Shown: positions 45,682 to 55,487, counted from the stretch's first letter. The stretch is DNA of 56,349 bases from an uncultured Prevotellaceae bacterium (GCA_946405805.1 CAMJIL010000011.1:1-56349); one strand, 5' to 3'. Program-made: numbers and translations. Notes: generated from the letters alone by a model not told the origin.

Positions 45682-46428
45682 ATGTTTTTATTAAATTATT
45701 TACAAACTTTCGGAAACTATCTCGTCCTGATGTGGCGAGCTATTGCTATTCCAGACAGAATGCGTATGTTTGGAAAGCAGTATGTCAAAGAGATGGCATC
45801 GTTGGGTGTTGACTCTATCGGCATTGTGCTTCTTATATCGTTCTTTATTGGTGCCGTTATCTGCATTCAGATGAAACTGAACATTCAGTCACCTTGGATG
45901 CCTCGATGGGTCAGCGGATATACAACACGTGAGATCATGTTGTTGGAGTTCTCCAGTTCTATCATGTGCCTTATCCTTGCTGGTAAGGTAGGGTCCAATA
46001 TAGCTTCAGAACTTGGTACTATGCGTGTTACTCAGCAGATTGACGCTCTCGATATAATGGGTATCAATAGTGCAAACTATCTTATAGCGCCAAAGGTGTT
46101 AGGGCTTATGACATTGATGCCGGCATTGGTGATATTTGCCGATGTGATGGGTATCGTTGGCGCCTATGCGACAGCATATATTGGACAGATCCTTTCTCCA
46201 GATGATTTGACTCTTGGCTTGCAGCATTCCTTCAACTCTTGGTTCGTGTGGATGTCGATAATCAAGAGCTTGGTGTTTGCTTTTATTATAGCCAGTGTGT
46301 CTGCCTTCTGTGGCTATACCGTTGAGGGCGGTTCGGTAGAAGTCGGTAAGGCTTCAACATCTGCTGTAGTGTCTTCAAGTGTATTAATCCTTTTTGCGGA
46401 TGTCTTTTTGACACAGTTGTTATCATGA
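45682..46428 (+). CDS. mlaE: MlaE-type lipid ABC transporter permease
   Basis: A 248-residue membrane permease of the Mla/MCE phospholipid system. It has the MlaE segments GVDSIGIVLLISFFIGAV, LAGKVGSNIASELGTMRVT and QIDALDIMGIN, and about five hydrophobic helices. The ATG at 45682 is preferred over an in-frame TTG at 45658 that overlaps the -7 box. It overlaps mlaF by 4 bp (ATGA). The MCE substrate-binding protein (MlaD) is not in this window. Confidence 0.93.
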   Translation: MFLLNYLQTFGNYLVLMWRAIAIPDRMRMFGKQYVKEMASLGVDSIGIVLLISFFIGAVICIQMKLNIQSPWMPRWVSGYTTREIMLLEFSSSIMCLILAGKVGSNIASELGTMRVTQQIDALDIMGINSANYLIAPKVLGLMTLMPALVIFADVMGIVGAYATAYIGQILSPDDLTLGLQHSFNSWFVWMSIIKSLVFAFIIASVSAFCGYTVEGGSVEVGKASTSAVVSSSVLILFADVFLTQLLS

Positions 46429-47192
46429 TAGAGGTAAAACATTTATATAAGTCTTTTGAAGACAAAGATGTCCTGCTGGATATCAATGCTGTTTTTGAAA
46501 ACGGTAAGACAAATCTTATTATCGGTCAGTCTGGCTCAGGAAAGACGGTGTTGATGAAGAATCTTGTGGGCCTATTTACCCCTTCAAAGGGTGAGGTACT
46601 ATATGATGGTCGTGACTTTGTTGCAATGAATAAACGTGAGAAGGCTCAGGTGCGTCGTGAGATGGGAATGTTGTTTCAGTCATCTGCTCTCTTCGATTCA
46701 TTGACTGTTCGCGACAATGTGATGTTTCCTTTGGATATGTTCTCTGATATGACTTTGCGCGATCGTCAGAAGCGTGCTCAAGAGTGCCTTGATCGTGTGA
46801 ATCTTTCTGATGCCGGAAAGAAATATCCTGCAGAAATCTCTGGTGGTATGCAAAAACGTGTGGCAATAGCACGTGCCATAGCCCTTAATCCCAGATATCT
46901 CTTTTGTGACGAACCAAACTCGGGTCTTGACCCACAGACGTCATTGGTGATTGACGAATTGCTGCATGATATTACGGTAGAGTATAATATGACGACAATC
47001 ATCAATACTCACGATATGAATTCTGTGCTGGGTATTGGTGATAATATCATTTTCATCTGTCGCGGCAAAAAAGAGTGGGAGGGAGATAAAACGAAGGTGA
47101 TGACATCAACGAATAAGGACCTCAACGAACTTGTTTTTGCATCAGAGCTGTTCAAGAAAGTAAAAGATATACAAAATGGAACTGGTATTTGA
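46425..47192 (+). CDS. mlaF: MlaF-type ABC transporter ATP-binding protein
   Basis: A 255-residue ATPase with Walker A GQSGSGKT, signature ISGGMQKRVAIARA, Walker B YLFCDEPNSGLDP and the switch histidine in NTHDM. Its layout matches MlaF, partner of the MlaE permease just upstream, acting at the inner membrane in lipid transport to or from the outer membrane. Start ATG overlaps the mlaE stop; it overlaps the next gene by 17 bp. Confidence 0.94.
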   Translation: MIEVKHLYKSFEDKDVLLDINAVFENGKTNLIIGQSGSGKTVLMKNLVGLFTPSKGEVLYDGRDFVAMNKREKAQVRREMGMLFQSSALFDSLTVRDNVMFPLDMFSDMTLRDRQKRAQECLDRVNLSDAGKKYPAEISGGMQKRVAIARAIALNPRYLFCDEPNSGLDPQTSLVIDELLHDITVEYNMTTIINTHDMNSVLGIGDNIIFICRGKKEWEGDKTKVMTSTNKDLNELVFASELFKKVKDIQNGTGI

Positions 47193-47619
47193 TAATTTGT
47201 GGCTGGCATGGATAGTAGTCAGTATTGTCTGCCTTATCATAGAGCTCAATAGTGGTGACCTCTATTTTATATGTTTTGCTATCGGTGCTCTTGTATCAAT
47301 GATTTTTGACTTATGTGGTGCACCGCTTTGGATGCAAGTTCTGTTCTGGGCCTTGTCGTCCGTGTTGTGTGTATTCTTTGTCAGGCCCTCCCTCGTGGCT
47401 CGCATTCATAATAAGCAGGAACGCCAGAGTAATGCCGATGCGTTGATAGGTACTACAGGTGTTGTTACAACAGACATACCTGCTTTCGGCTACGGATATG
47501 TGAGAATAGCGGGTGATGAATGGCGTAGCATTTCAGCTTCCGGTGAGGCTATTCCTAAAGGAACGACAGTGACGGTGGTGAATCGTCGGAGTACTATTTT
47601 AACGGTAAAAATTAACTAA
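47176..47619 (+). CDS. NfeD-family membrane protein (short form)
   Basis: A 147-residue protein with two or three N-terminal membrane helices (WLAWIVVSIVCLIIEL; QVLFWALSSVLCVFFV) and a C-terminal OB-fold domain (ALIGTTGVVTTDIPAFGYGYVRIAGDEW). This is the short NfeD form that lacks the protease domain. NfeD proteins pair with SPFH (slipin) proteins, and the next gene is one, 20 bp on. Its start overlaps mlaF. Confidence 0.88.
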   Translation: MELVFDNLWLAWIVVSIVCLIIELNSGDLYFICFAIGALVSMIFDLCGAPLWMQVLFWALSSVLCVFFVRPSLVARIHNKQERQSNADALIGTTGVVTTDIPAFGYGYVRIAGDEWRSISASGEAIPKGTTVTVVNRRSTILTVKIN

Positions 47620-47639
47620 ACAATTAATAATTAAGGATT

Positions 47640-48560
47640 ATGGAATTTGGTGTTGCTTTTCTTGTTGTCATCATTATTTTGGCAGTAATAGTCTTGAAAA
47701 AGACTATAGTGATTATTCCTCAGTCGGAGACAAAGATTATTGAGCGTCTCGGTAAGTATTATAGTACTCTTCAGCCAGGAATAAATATCATTATTCCTTT
47801 TATTGACAAGGCAAAAGAGATGGTGGCCCTTTATCGTGGTAGATATGTGCTGACCAATACTATAGATCTTCGCGAACAGGTCTATGACTTCGACCGTCAG
47901 AATGTTATCACGAAGGATAATATCCAGATGGAAATCAATGCCTTGCTTTATTTCCAGATAGTTGACCCTTTCAAGAGCGTATATGAAATCAACAACCTTC
48001 CTAATGCTATTGAGAAGTTGACGCAGACGACGCTGAGAAATATCATCGGTGAGTTGGAACTTGACGAAACCCTTACCTCTCGCGATACTATCAATACGAA
48101 ACTTCGCGAGGTACTTGACGATGCTACTGACAAGTGGGGCGTGAAGGTTAATCGTGTTGAACTTCAGGATATCACCCCTCCAGCTTCTGTGCTTCAGGCA
48201 ATGGAGAAACAGATGCAGGCAGAGCGTAACAAGCGTGCAGCCATACTTACCTCAGAAGGTGAAAAGCAAAGCCTCATATTAAAGTCAGAAGGTGAGAAGC
48301 AGAGTGCCATCCTTCAGGCGGAGGGCTTAGCACAGGCTCGCATTCGTAAGGCAGAGGCAGAGGCTATCGCTATTGATAAGATTACTGAGGCAGTAGGTAA
48401 GAGTACTAATCCGGCTAACTATCTCTTGGCGCAGAAATATATTCAAGCGTTACAGGATATTGCTACTGGTAATGATACAAAAACAGTATATCTTCCTTAC
48501 GAGGCAACCAATATGATGGGTGCCATCGGAGGTATAAAGGATTTATTTAAGGCAGAGTAA
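47640..48560 (+). CDS. SPFH/Band 7 family protein (slipin/QmcA-like)
   Basis: A 306-residue protein with an N-terminal membrane helix (FLVVIIILAVIVLKKT), a Band 7 domain (IIPQSETKIIERLGKYYSTL) and a long helical Glu/Lys/Ala-rich segment (SEGEKQSLILKSEGEKQSAI) before a small C-terminal part. It probably forms large membrane rings or scaffolds with the NfeD protein upstream. A role with the Mla transporter in membrane organisation is suggested only by the gene order. Confidence 0.92.
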   Translation: MEFGVAFLVVIIILAVIVLKKTIVIIPQSETKIIERLGKYYSTLQPGINIIIPFIDKAKEMVALYRGRYVLTNTIDLREQVYDFDRQNVITKDNIQMEINALLYFQIVDPFKSVYEINNLPNAIEKLTQTTLRNIIGELELDETLTSRDTINTKLREVLDDATDKWGVKVNRVELQDITPPASVLQAMEKQMQAERNKRAAILTSEGEKQSLILKSEGEKQSAILQAEGLAQARIRKAEAEAIAIDKITEAVGKSTNPANYLLAQKYIQALQDIATGNDTKTVYLPYEATNMMGAIGGIKDLFKAE

Positions 48561-48596
48561 TAATAGGAATCTTCATTTTAATCAATGCTATTTCCC

Positions 48597-49763
48597 ATGA
48601 GAAAGATATTAGTAGGTGTAATAAGTTTCTGTTTGTTTTCTCCTTCTGTTGTTGCAGATGAGAAATCAGAAGTAATGAATATCATCACTCGAGTTAATAA
48701 TACTTGGCAGCAGAGCCACGGAGCACCCGAATATGGTGGCACAAAGGCTGGACTCAGTGCTTTTTGGGACAATGCTGTTTATCACACGGGAAACATGGAG
48801 GCATATAGTCTTATGAAGACTCAGGCGTGGTATGACTATTCCTTTGCTTGGGCAGAGAAAAATGCTTGGTTTGGCGCTACAGAAAAAGATAACTCAAAGT
48901 GGAAATACAAGAACTATGGCGAAGACCCGCAACATGTACTCTTTGGCGATTGGCAGATATGCTTTCAGACATATATAGACTTATATAATTACAGTTCTGC
49001 TCCCCAGGAGTCATGGATTGCGAGGGCAAAGGAAGTGATGTCCTATGAGGCCTATTCTTCTGCTGATGACTATTGGTGGTGGGCCGATGCCTTGTATATG
49101 GTGATGCCAGTGATGACAAAGATGTACCTCCTTACGGGTGATGAGGCTTATCTTGATAAGATGTATGCCAACTGGAAATATGCCAACAGTATCATGTATG
49201 ACAAAGAGACTGGCTTATATTTCCGTGATGGTAAGTATGTCTATCCTAAACATACAACTCGTACTGCCAAGAAAGATTTCTGGGCACGTGGCGATGGTTG
49301 GGTGATAGCAGCTTTTGCCAAAGTATTGAAGGATTTTGATACAGCAAAGAAGCAGGGCAAGAAGGTGAAGAGTAAATATCGCAAGGAGATAGCAGAGACA
49401 TACAAACAACTTGCCAAAGCTCTTGTGAACTGTCAGCAGCAAGAGGGCTACTGGACACGTTCTATCCTTGACCCCGAGCAAGCTCCCGGTTACGAGACAA
49501 GCGGTACGGCGCTAATGTGCTACGGTTTATTCTGGGGCATCAATAACGGATACCTCCCCAAGACCTATATACAGTCAGCCAGCAAAGCGTGGAAATACCT
49601 TTCTACTATTGCTCTGCAGCCCGATAACACCATTGGATATGTTCAGCCGATAGGGGAGAAGGCTATCCCCGGACAGGTGGTAGATAAGAAATCAATTTCC
49701 AACTTCGGCACAGGAGCCTTCCTGCTTGCTGCAAGTGAATACTGCAGGTTTTTAAGTCACTAA
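48597..49763 (+). CDS. GH88/GH105 unsaturated rhamnogalacturonyl hydrolase
   Basis: A 388-residue exported enzyme. The ATG at 48597 opens a signal peptide (KILVGVISFCLFSPSVVA); one at 48585 adds four residues. The (alpha/alpha)6-barrel marks are SADDYWWWADALYMVMPV, RGDGWVIAAFAKVL (catalytic-region Asp) and GYETSGTALMCYGLFW. By family it removes the 4,5-unsaturated galacturonyl residue left by pectate or rhamnogalacturonan lyases. A lyase is not seen in this window. Its stop codon ends the first unit of the heptamer array that follows. Confidence 0.9.
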   Translation: MRKILVGVISFCLFSPSVVADEKSEVMNIITRVNNTWQQSHGAPEYGGTKAGLSAFWDNAVYHTGNMEAYSLMKTQAWYDYSFAWAEKNAWFGATEKDNSKWKYKNYGEDPQHVLFGDWQICFQTYIDLYNYSSAPQESWIARAKEVMSYEAYSSADDYWWWADALYMVMPVMTKMYLLTGDEAYLDKMYANWKYANSIMYDKETGLYFRDGKYVYPKHTTRTAKKDFWARGDGWVIAAFAKVLKDFDTAKKQGKKVKSKYRKEIAETYKQLAKALVNCQQQEGYWTRSILDPEQAPGYETSGTALMCYGLFWGINNGYLPKTYIQSASKAWKYLSTIALQPDNTIGYVQPIGEKAIPGQVVDKKSISNFGTGAFLLAASEYCRFLSH

Positions 49764-49826
49764 CCCCTAATCACTAATCACTAATCACTAACCTCTAACC
49801 TCTAACCTCTAACCTCTAACCTCTAA
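49757..49826 (+). repeat. Heptamer array seeded at the GH105 stop
   Basis: Ten units in exact register: TCACTAA (the last seven bases of the GH105 gene), CCCCTAA, TCACTAA three times, then CCTCTAA five times. Every unit ends in TAA on the sense strand. The array ends 4 bp before the ATG of the protease gene. Confidence 0.95.
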
Positions 49827-49830
49827 AATA

Positions 49831-52800
49831 ATGAGAAATACTACAACGCGTTTTTGGCTTGTATTAGGACTGTTGATAACAGCGCTTTCCTCCTATGCTG
49901 ACACTGTAAGCAAGAGTGAAGCGTGGTCAAAGGCTCAACCTTATATGAAGACTCATAGCTCTATGTCAAGGGCGATGAGAGGTGTTTCGGGTGTTACTGC
50001 TGAACAAGAATCCCAACCCTTATATATCTTCTCCCGTGGTGAAGGGGAAGGATTTGTTGTCGTTTCGGGTGACGATTGTCTTCCTGCCATCATAGGCTAT
50101 ACGGAAAGTGGTGATTATGATGAGGAAAACATGCCGCCGGCTCTGAAAGCTATCATCAACCATTATGCAGAAGCCATAGCAGATGCTCAGGCACGTGATG
50201 CCAACAGACCATATTCTTCTGTTACTGCAAGCTCTTATGATAAGGATATTCCTGTTCTACTTACCAGCCACTGGCATCAGAATAGCCCGTGGAACAATCT
50301 CTGCCCGCAACGCAAGGATGGCGGTGGCAGGGCTGTGACGGGATGTGTCGCAACGGCATCTGCACAGATAGCTTATTATTGGCGTAATGAGGGCTTGAAT
50401 GCTGTTAGCCAGTATGATACCCCGACATACGATTATGGTGATGCCCCAGTGACATCTGTCATCGTGAAAAAAGGTACTCCGTTTAATTGGGAATTGATGG
50501 CAGACAACAGCACTACGTCTGCGGGCAATGCTGCGATGGCACGTCTTTGTGTACTGATGGGCACATGTGCCGGGCTGACCTATGGTGCCAGCACGAGTGG
50601 ACAAATTTATGAAATGCAAAAAGTTTTCCAAAATCAGATAGGACTGACACAAGGGGAATTTATCCAAAAAGACTATTACAGTCAGGTGGCATGGGAGAAG
50701 ATGGTTATCAGCGACCTTATCTTGGGAAGACCGATACTCTATTCCTCTTATAATACAGACAAGGAGGACTGGGACGGACATGCATACGTCGTTGATGGTT
50801 ACAGAACCGGTGACAATACCTTCCATATCAACTTCGGATGGGGCAATGGCTGGGATGGCTATTTCACTATGGCCGAGACGGGTCGTGACGGTATGGGTGG
50901 TCGTCCTGATCACCAGACGATGGTGTATAAGATTTTTTCGCCGAATATAGATCGTCAGTTTGACGTAGAGATACTTGGTGGGACACTTTATCAGTATCTC
51001 GACAATAAGATAACCTTCGGTGTTACCAATAACAGTACTTTTACAATTGAAGGACTGTATCTCTTCTGTAGTGAGTCAACATCGCTTCCTTCAGGAACCA
51101 CTTTGGATGATGCCATCGGTTCCTATAATGGTGTGATAAGTAAGGGTGAGACGATATCTGCTGTGGGGGCATATTTCAATGAGTGGCAGAATAGCAAGGG
51201 TCTCTATTTTATTCTTACCGACAAGAATCTCAGCACCCTCTATGTTACTGATACCCCTGCTCCCGTGAAGGCTTCCAGGAGTTCTTTGAGACTTCACAAT
51301 GTTGCAGTCGATAATGGCGGTGCCGAAGAGAAGACCTTTAAGTATCAGGGGCAGGAAATAACCCGTATGGTATACAGGGTGAATAGTGGCTCCAGCATGA
51401 TGATGTCAGCAAATTTCAGCAATGATGTTACGGGCAGATATAGCTCTACACATTGCGTTCCTGTCATCACTGGTGTGGTATCGTCTGTTGATGCCGATGG
51501 TAATTGCGAGATAGTTGAAACGACGGTTGAGAGAGATAGCGTCTTCGAGCCCAAGGAGATAAAAGATATATCGTTTGAGTTCCATCAGCTTCAGCCAGGT
51601 GTGCTTTACAAAGCCTCTATAGGTGCTACGGTGGGTAATGGTAATGGTTCATTGTATATGCCTCTTAACTACGACGCAGAACAGTCGGACACTCTGGCTT
51701 TCTTTATGCTAGCAGGCAGTGATATGACAATAGAACGTGAAGGCTCTCGTGTTACCATCTCCGGTACAACCTTTGACAAATTGGAATATCGCGGCATCGC
51801 CAATGATGCTACAGTAACATCTATAGATCTCCGTAAATCAAGTGCGAAGATACCTTCCGACCTTGCTGTGCCAGCAAATCCTAATGCCATTGTCTTCTCT
51901 AATCAGCCATTGTCCCAGCAGTACAATGTTGTTGTTGACGGTGTCTGTTACGAATTAAGATTGCAGCAAGGATATGACTACGACCCTGCAGATAATTTCA
52001 GGGCGAAGAAGGCATCCCTTCATATTGATGGCACGACATGCACTACAGAGTCGTACTATTGGAATACTCTTATACTGCCGTTTACTGCTGCGACTCCCGC
52101 AGGTATGTTGGCGAGATATTACAAGGATGACACCAAGAATACCGATGCAAGTGCAGCCGTGATGAAGGCCGGTACACCTTATGTGTATCTGATGACACAT
52201 GCCGTAGAATATATTGAGGCTACCGATGTGGATGTATATTGCATTTCCAAGATGCCTGAGAGTATCGGATATGAAGGCTATATTGGAACATTCTGCAATG
52301 CTGTTACCGACGGTGCGCAAGCCCTTACCACCGGTACATCTTTCGAAATGGCAGGAGCAAGTGTAGCAATACCCTCTTTCACGGCCTATCGCACCACTGC
52401 CATCTCTATGACGAATATGAATCGCACCCGTGGTATAGATGTCGGTATGCAGACTCTTGCAAAAAAATGTGTTGAGGCACGTGAAGTCCTTGAGCAGTAT
52501 CGTAGCGAGAGGTCGGATAAGGTGATAGAAATCTTCCAACAAGCAATTGGTGATGCAGAGAATCTATTGACGGCATTGCCAGAGGTGTTTGATGATATCT
52601 TTAATGCTCAGCAGACAATACAACAGGCCCAGCAGGCTTATATAAATAATGTCCTTCCTACGCTTCGTGGTGATGCAAATGGTGATGGGGAAATAAATAT
52701 GCAAGATGCGATATGTGTGGCAAATGCCATATTAGGCAATCTGGAAGCCTCATTTGACGAGAAGGCAGCAGATGCCAATCTTGATGGTGTAATAGGAATG

Positions 52801-52866
52801 TCTGATGTTATGTATATCGTGAACTATGTTCTTAACGGAAAATTCCCTGAGGAACAAGGTCAATAA
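49831..52866 (+). CDS. C10 family cysteine protease with C-terminal dockerin-like domain
   Basis: A 1011-residue secreted protease related to streptopain and Prevotella interpain. After a signal peptide (WLVLGLLITALSSYAD) come a propeptide (SKSEAWSKAQPYM; GEGFVVVSGDDCLPAIIGY), the catalytic Cys172 in AVTGCVATASAQIAYYW, His317 in DGHAYVVDGY, and the FHINFGWGNGWDGYF block. A beta-rich region (about 380-880) follows, then a helical segment and two Ca-binding repeats, DANGDGEINMQDAICVANAIL and DANLDGVIGMSDVMYIVNYVL, typical of dockerin. No T9SS sorting domain is seen at the end. Confidence 0.9.
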   Translation: MRNTTTRFWLVLGLLITALSSYADTVSKSEAWSKAQPYMKTHSSMSRAMRGVSGVTAEQESQPLYIFSRGEGEGFVVVSGDDCLPAIIGYTESGDYDEENMPPALKAIINHYAEAIADAQARDANRPYSSVTASSYDKDIPVLLTSHWHQNSPWNNLCPQRKDGGGRAVTGCVATASAQIAYYWRNEGLNAVSQYDTPTYDYGDAPVTSVIVKKGTPFNWELMADNSTTSAGNAAMARLCVLMGTCAGLTYGASTSGQIYEMQKVFQNQIGLTQGEFIQKDYYSQVAWEKMVISDLILGRPILYSSYNTDKEDWDGHAYVVDGYRTGDNTFHINFGWGNGWDGYFTMAETGRDGMGGRPDHQTMVYKIFSPNIDRQFDVEILGGTLYQYLDNKITFGVTNNSTFTIEGLYLFCSESTSLPSGTTLDDAIGSYNGVISKGETISAVGAYFNEWQNSKGLYFILTDKNLSTLYVTDTPAPVKASRSSLRLHNVAVDNGGAEEKTFKYQGQEITRMVYRVNSGSSMMMSANFSNDVTGRYSSTHCVPVITGVVSSVDADGNCEIVETTVERDSVFEPKEIKDISFEFHQLQPGVLYKASIGATVGNGNGSLYMPLNYDAEQSDTLAFFMLAGSDMTIEREGSRVTISGTTFDKLEYRGIANDATVTSIDLRKSSAKIPSDLAVPANPNAIVFSNQPLSQQYNVVVDGVCYELRLQQGYDYDPADNFRAKKASLHIDGTTCTTESYYWNTLILPFTAATPAGMLARYYKDDTKNTDASAAVMKAGTPYVYLMTHAVEYIEATDVDVYCISKMPESIGYEGYIGTFCNAVTDGAQALTTGTSFEMAGASVAIPSFTAYRTTAISMTNMNRTRGIDVGMQTLAKKCVEAREVLEQYRSERSDKVIEIFQQAIGDAENLLTALPEVFDDIFNAQQTIQQAQQAYINNVLPTLRGDANGDGEINMQDAICVANAILGNLEASFDEKAADANLDGVIGMSDVMYIVNYVLNGKFPEEQGQ

Positions 52867-52901
52867 CCTTTAATCTTTAACCGTTAACCTTTAACCGTTA
52901 T
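52867..52901. repeat. Heptamer array between the C10 protease and kdsC stops
   Basis: Five units (CCTTTAA, TCTTTAA, CCGTTAA, CCTTTAA, CCGTTAT) in register with the protease stop codon (52864-52866) and ending at the kdsC stop (52902-52904). The TTAA palindrome makes TAA on both strands, which suits two convergent genes. Confidence 0.85.
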
Positions 52902-53420
52902 TCACCATCCGAAGGCTTTTTCTGTTGCGAGCCATTTGCCCTGGGCGCGGAGCACTTGTTCTACGATGTCTCGGGCACATCCTTCGCCACCATTGTATGG
53001 GCTTACATACGTTGACAGTTCGCGAATCTCGGAGCAGGCATCTTTCGGACAGCAAGGGCAGCCGCATTCTTTCATAATCTCATAGTCAGGAATGTCATCA
53101 CCAATGTAGATAACCTCTTCGTTGGTGATGTTGTTTTCCTGCAGGTATTCTCTGTATTTCTTTATCTTTATGCCACACGACAGAAAGACATCCTTTATGC
53201 CCAAGTAGTTGTAACGCTTTGCTATGGCAGCATCATGTCCACCGGTAATGATGACAAGGCGCAGCCCCATCTTCACGGCCAACTGCATGCTATAGCCGTC
53301 TTTTATGTTTACGGTGCGGAGCGGATTACCCTCCTTGTCCATCTGAATGGTATTCTTTGATAACACACCATCTACGTCAAATATGATGGTCGAAATTCTC
53401 TTTAGGTCGTAATTTATCAT
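52902..53420 (-). CDS. kdsC: HAD hydrolase, KDO-8-phosphate phosphatase type
   Basis: A 172-residue HAD phosphatase. DVDGVLS carries the two catalytic aspartates, ITGGHD and KIKKYREY follow, and YIGDDIPDYEIM is the metal site. The layout matches KdsC, which makes KDO for lipopolysaccharide. The start at 53420 (MINYDLKR) is used because the earlier ATG would translate heptamer repeats and the -7-like box. Three Cys close together near residue 125 (CGCPCC) are unusual. An N-acylneuraminate-9-phosphatase-like role is a weaker alternative. Confidence 0.85.
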   Translation of the reverse strand: MINYDLKRISTIIFDVDGVLSKNTIQMDKEGNPLRTVNIKDGYSMQLAVKMGLRLVIITGGHDAAIAKRYNYLGIKDVFLSCGIKIKKYREYLQENNITNEEVIYIGDDIPDYEIMKECGCPCCPKDACSEIRELSTYVSPYNGGEGCARDIVEQVLRAQGKWLATEKAFGW

Positions 53421-53442
53421 GCCGATTGTATTCTTTTGTTTG

Positions 53443-53490
53443 CAAAAGTACGAAAAATAATTGAAAATTGAAAATTGAAAATTGAAAATT
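53443..53490. repeat. Heptamer array and possible -7 element between kdsC and pgk
   Basis: Four copies of TTGAAAA (53461-53490) lie in the divergent region. On the minus strand a TACTTTTG at 53443-53450 could be the kdsC -7 element, but no -33 box stands where the repeat begins, so the array may replace it. Confidence 0.6.
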
Positions 53491-53500
53491 ATGTTTTTTT

Positions 53501-53532
53501 CTTGCATTATTTCTATTTAAATTGTATCTTTG
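53501..53532 (+). promoter_or_regulatory. Promoter of pgk
   Basis: CTTG at 53501-53504 (TTTG with one change) and TATCTTTG at 53525-53532, spacer 20 bp, 46 bp before the ATG. Confidence 0.72.
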
Positions 53533-53578
53533 TGCCGCGAAATTATTTTTTAACCCTATAAATTAAACAATTTAGAAA

Positions 53579-54826
53579 ATGAACATTAACGATTACAATT
53601 TTGCAGGTAAGAAGGCCATTGTTCGTGTAGATTTCAATGTGCCACTTCAGGATGGTAAAATCACCGACGATACCCGTATCCGTGGTGCAGTTCCAACACT
53701 CAAGCTCATCCTTGAGAAGGGTGGTGCCCTCATTATCATGTCTCATATGGGTAAGCCAAAGGGCAAGGTAAAGCCAGAGTTGTCACTCGGTCAGATTAAG
53801 GACGCCGTTGCTAAGGCACTTGGTGTTTCGGAGGTTAAGTTTGCTCCTGACTGCGCAAAGGCTGACGCAGAGGCAGCAGCTCTGAAGGCTGGTGAGGTGC
53901 TGTTACTCGAGAACCTCCGTTATTATCCAGAAGAAGAAGGTAAGCCAGTAGGTATCGAGAAGACAGACCCAGGCTATGATGCAGCAAAGAAGGAGATGAA
54001 GGAGCGTCAGAAGGAATTCGCTAAGAAGCTTGCTTCGTATGCTGACTGCTGGGTAATGGATGCCTTCGGTACAGCACACCGTTCACATGCTTCTACAGCT
54101 GTTATAGCAAACTATTTCGACAAAGACAACCGCATGCTCGGTCTCCTCATGGAGAAAGAGGTGAAGGCTGTTGATAATGTCCTCAACAATATACAGCGTC
54201 CATTCATCGCTATCATGGGTGGTTCAAAGGTATCTTCAAAGATTGGTATCATCGAGAATCTCCTCGGTAAGGTTGATAAGCTCATCCTCTGCGGTGGTAT
54301 GACATACACCTTCGCAAAGGCACACGGCGGTGAGGTAGGTAAGTCAATCTGTGAGAACGACAAGCTCGACGTTGCTCTCGGCGTTGAAGAGTTGGCAAAG
54401 AAGAATGGTGTAGAACTTGTTATGGCACCAGATGCTATCTGTGCACCAGAGTTTGATAACAATGCTCCACAGAGCATTTACCCTTCAGACGCTATTCCAG
54501 CAAACCTTGAAGGTCTCGATGCAGGTCCTGAGGCACAGAAGAAGTTCGCTGCAGCCATCAAGGGTTGTAAGACAATCCTGTGGAATGGTCCTGCCGGCGT
54601 ATTCGAGTTCGACAACTTCTGCGACGGTTCACGCGCTATCGGTAATGCTATTGCTGAGGCAACAGCAGAAGGTGCTTTCTCACTCATCGGTGGTGGTGAC
54701 TCTGTAGCATGCGTTAACAAGTTTGGTCTTGCTGACAAGGTTAGCTACATCTCTACCGGTGGTGGCGCTCTCCTCGAGGCTATCGAAGGAAAGGTACTTC
54801 CAGGCGTAGCAGCAGTACAGGGATAA
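53579..54826 (+). CDS. pgk: Phosphoglycerate kinase
   Basis: A 415-residue glycolytic enzyme that transfers phosphate from 1,3-bisphosphoglycerate to ADP. Visible are [31 protein letters not shown], the GGSKVSSKI segment and the C-terminal [13 protein letters not shown] with [13 protein letters not shown]. Codon choice is visibly more biased than in most neighbours (many ATC, CTC, GGT), as expected of a highly expressed gene. A terminator follows directly. Confidence 0.97.
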   Translation: MNINDYNFAGKKAIVRVDFNVPLQDGKITDDTRIRGAVPTLKLILEKGGALIIMSHMGKPKGKVKPELSLGQIKDAVAKALGVSEVKFAPDCAKADAEAAALKAGEVLLLENLRYYPEEEGKPVGIEKTDPGYDAAKKEMKERQKEFAKKLASYADCWVMDAFGTAHRSHASTAVIANYFDKDNRMLGLLMEKEVKAVDNVLNNIQRPFIAIMGGSKVSSKIGIIENLLGKVDKLILCGGMTYTFAKAHGGEVGKSICENDKLDVALGVEELAKKNGVELVMAPDAICAPEFDNNAPQSIYPSDAIPANLEGLDAGPEAQKKFAAAIKGCKTILWNGPAGVFEFDNFCDGSRAIGNAIAEATAEGAFSLIGGGDSVACVNKFGLADKVSYISTGGGALLEAIEGKVLPGVAAVQG

Positions 54827-54857
54827 TTTTTTTTGGATTAATAAATATTGTGAATCT

Positions 54858-54898
54858 AACGCTTGCACGTCATTATGGCGCGCAGGCGTTTTGTTTTT
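54858..54898 (+). terminator. Rho-independent terminator of pgk
   Basis: AACGCTTGC at 54858-54866 pairs with GCAGGCGTT at 54882-54890 (one G-T pair), followed by TTGTTTTT. The loop is about 15 bases. Confidence 0.75.
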
Positions 54899-54917
54899 AA
54901 CTCCTATTTAAATAAAG

Positions 54918-55364
54918 ATGCATAAAATTCTTTTTGTCTGTCACGGAAATATCTGTCGCAGCCCGATGGCAGAATTTATAATGAAACACCTCGCCAGTGA
55001 GGCCGGCAGGGCAGAGGAGTTCGAAATAGCCTCAGCTGCCACCAGTACAGAAGAGATTGGCAATCCCGTCTATCCTCCCGCACGTCGCAAGTTGGCAGAA
55101 CACGGCATCAGTTGCGAGGGAAAGTATGCCCGTCAACTGACACGTAGAGACTACGATTATTACGACCTACTCATCGGCATGGACACCTATAACATCCGCA
55201 ATATGACCAGAATGTGTGGTGGAGACCCTGACGGCAAGATACGCATGTTGTTAGATAGAGACGTGGCAGACCCCTGGTATACCGATAATTTCGATGCTAC
55301 ATGGAGAGATTGCGTCAAAGGGTGCACAGAACTGTTAAATTCATTTATGCCGTTTGGTAAATAA
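54918..55364 (+). CDS. Low-molecular-weight protein-tyrosine phosphatase
   Basis: A 148-residue phosphatase with the catalytic loop VCHGNICRS (Cys8 and Arg14, CX5R) at the N-terminus and the general-acid Asp in VADPWY. Length and order fit the LMW-PTP family, which acts on tyrosine kinases of polysaccharide export or on arsenate; no arsenic or capsule genes lie beside it. It starts 19 bp after the pgk terminator, and the promoter is unclear. Confidence 0.92.
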   Translation: MHKILFVCHGNICRSPMAEFIMKHLASEAGRAEEFEIASAATSTEEIGNPVYPPARRKLAEHGISCEGKYARQLTRRDYDYYDLLIGMDTYNIRNMTRMCGGDPDGKIRMLLDRDVADPWYTDNFDATWRDCVKGCTELLNSFMPFGK

Positions 55365-55487
55365 TAATCCTTGATATCACTTTGGTGCGGAATGATAGCA
55401 ATTGTAACCATATTTTTTCATATCCAAGATTGCAAAATCACGATTAATTCTTAAAAAATGCAAGAAAAAGAGAAAAAAAGCATTTTT

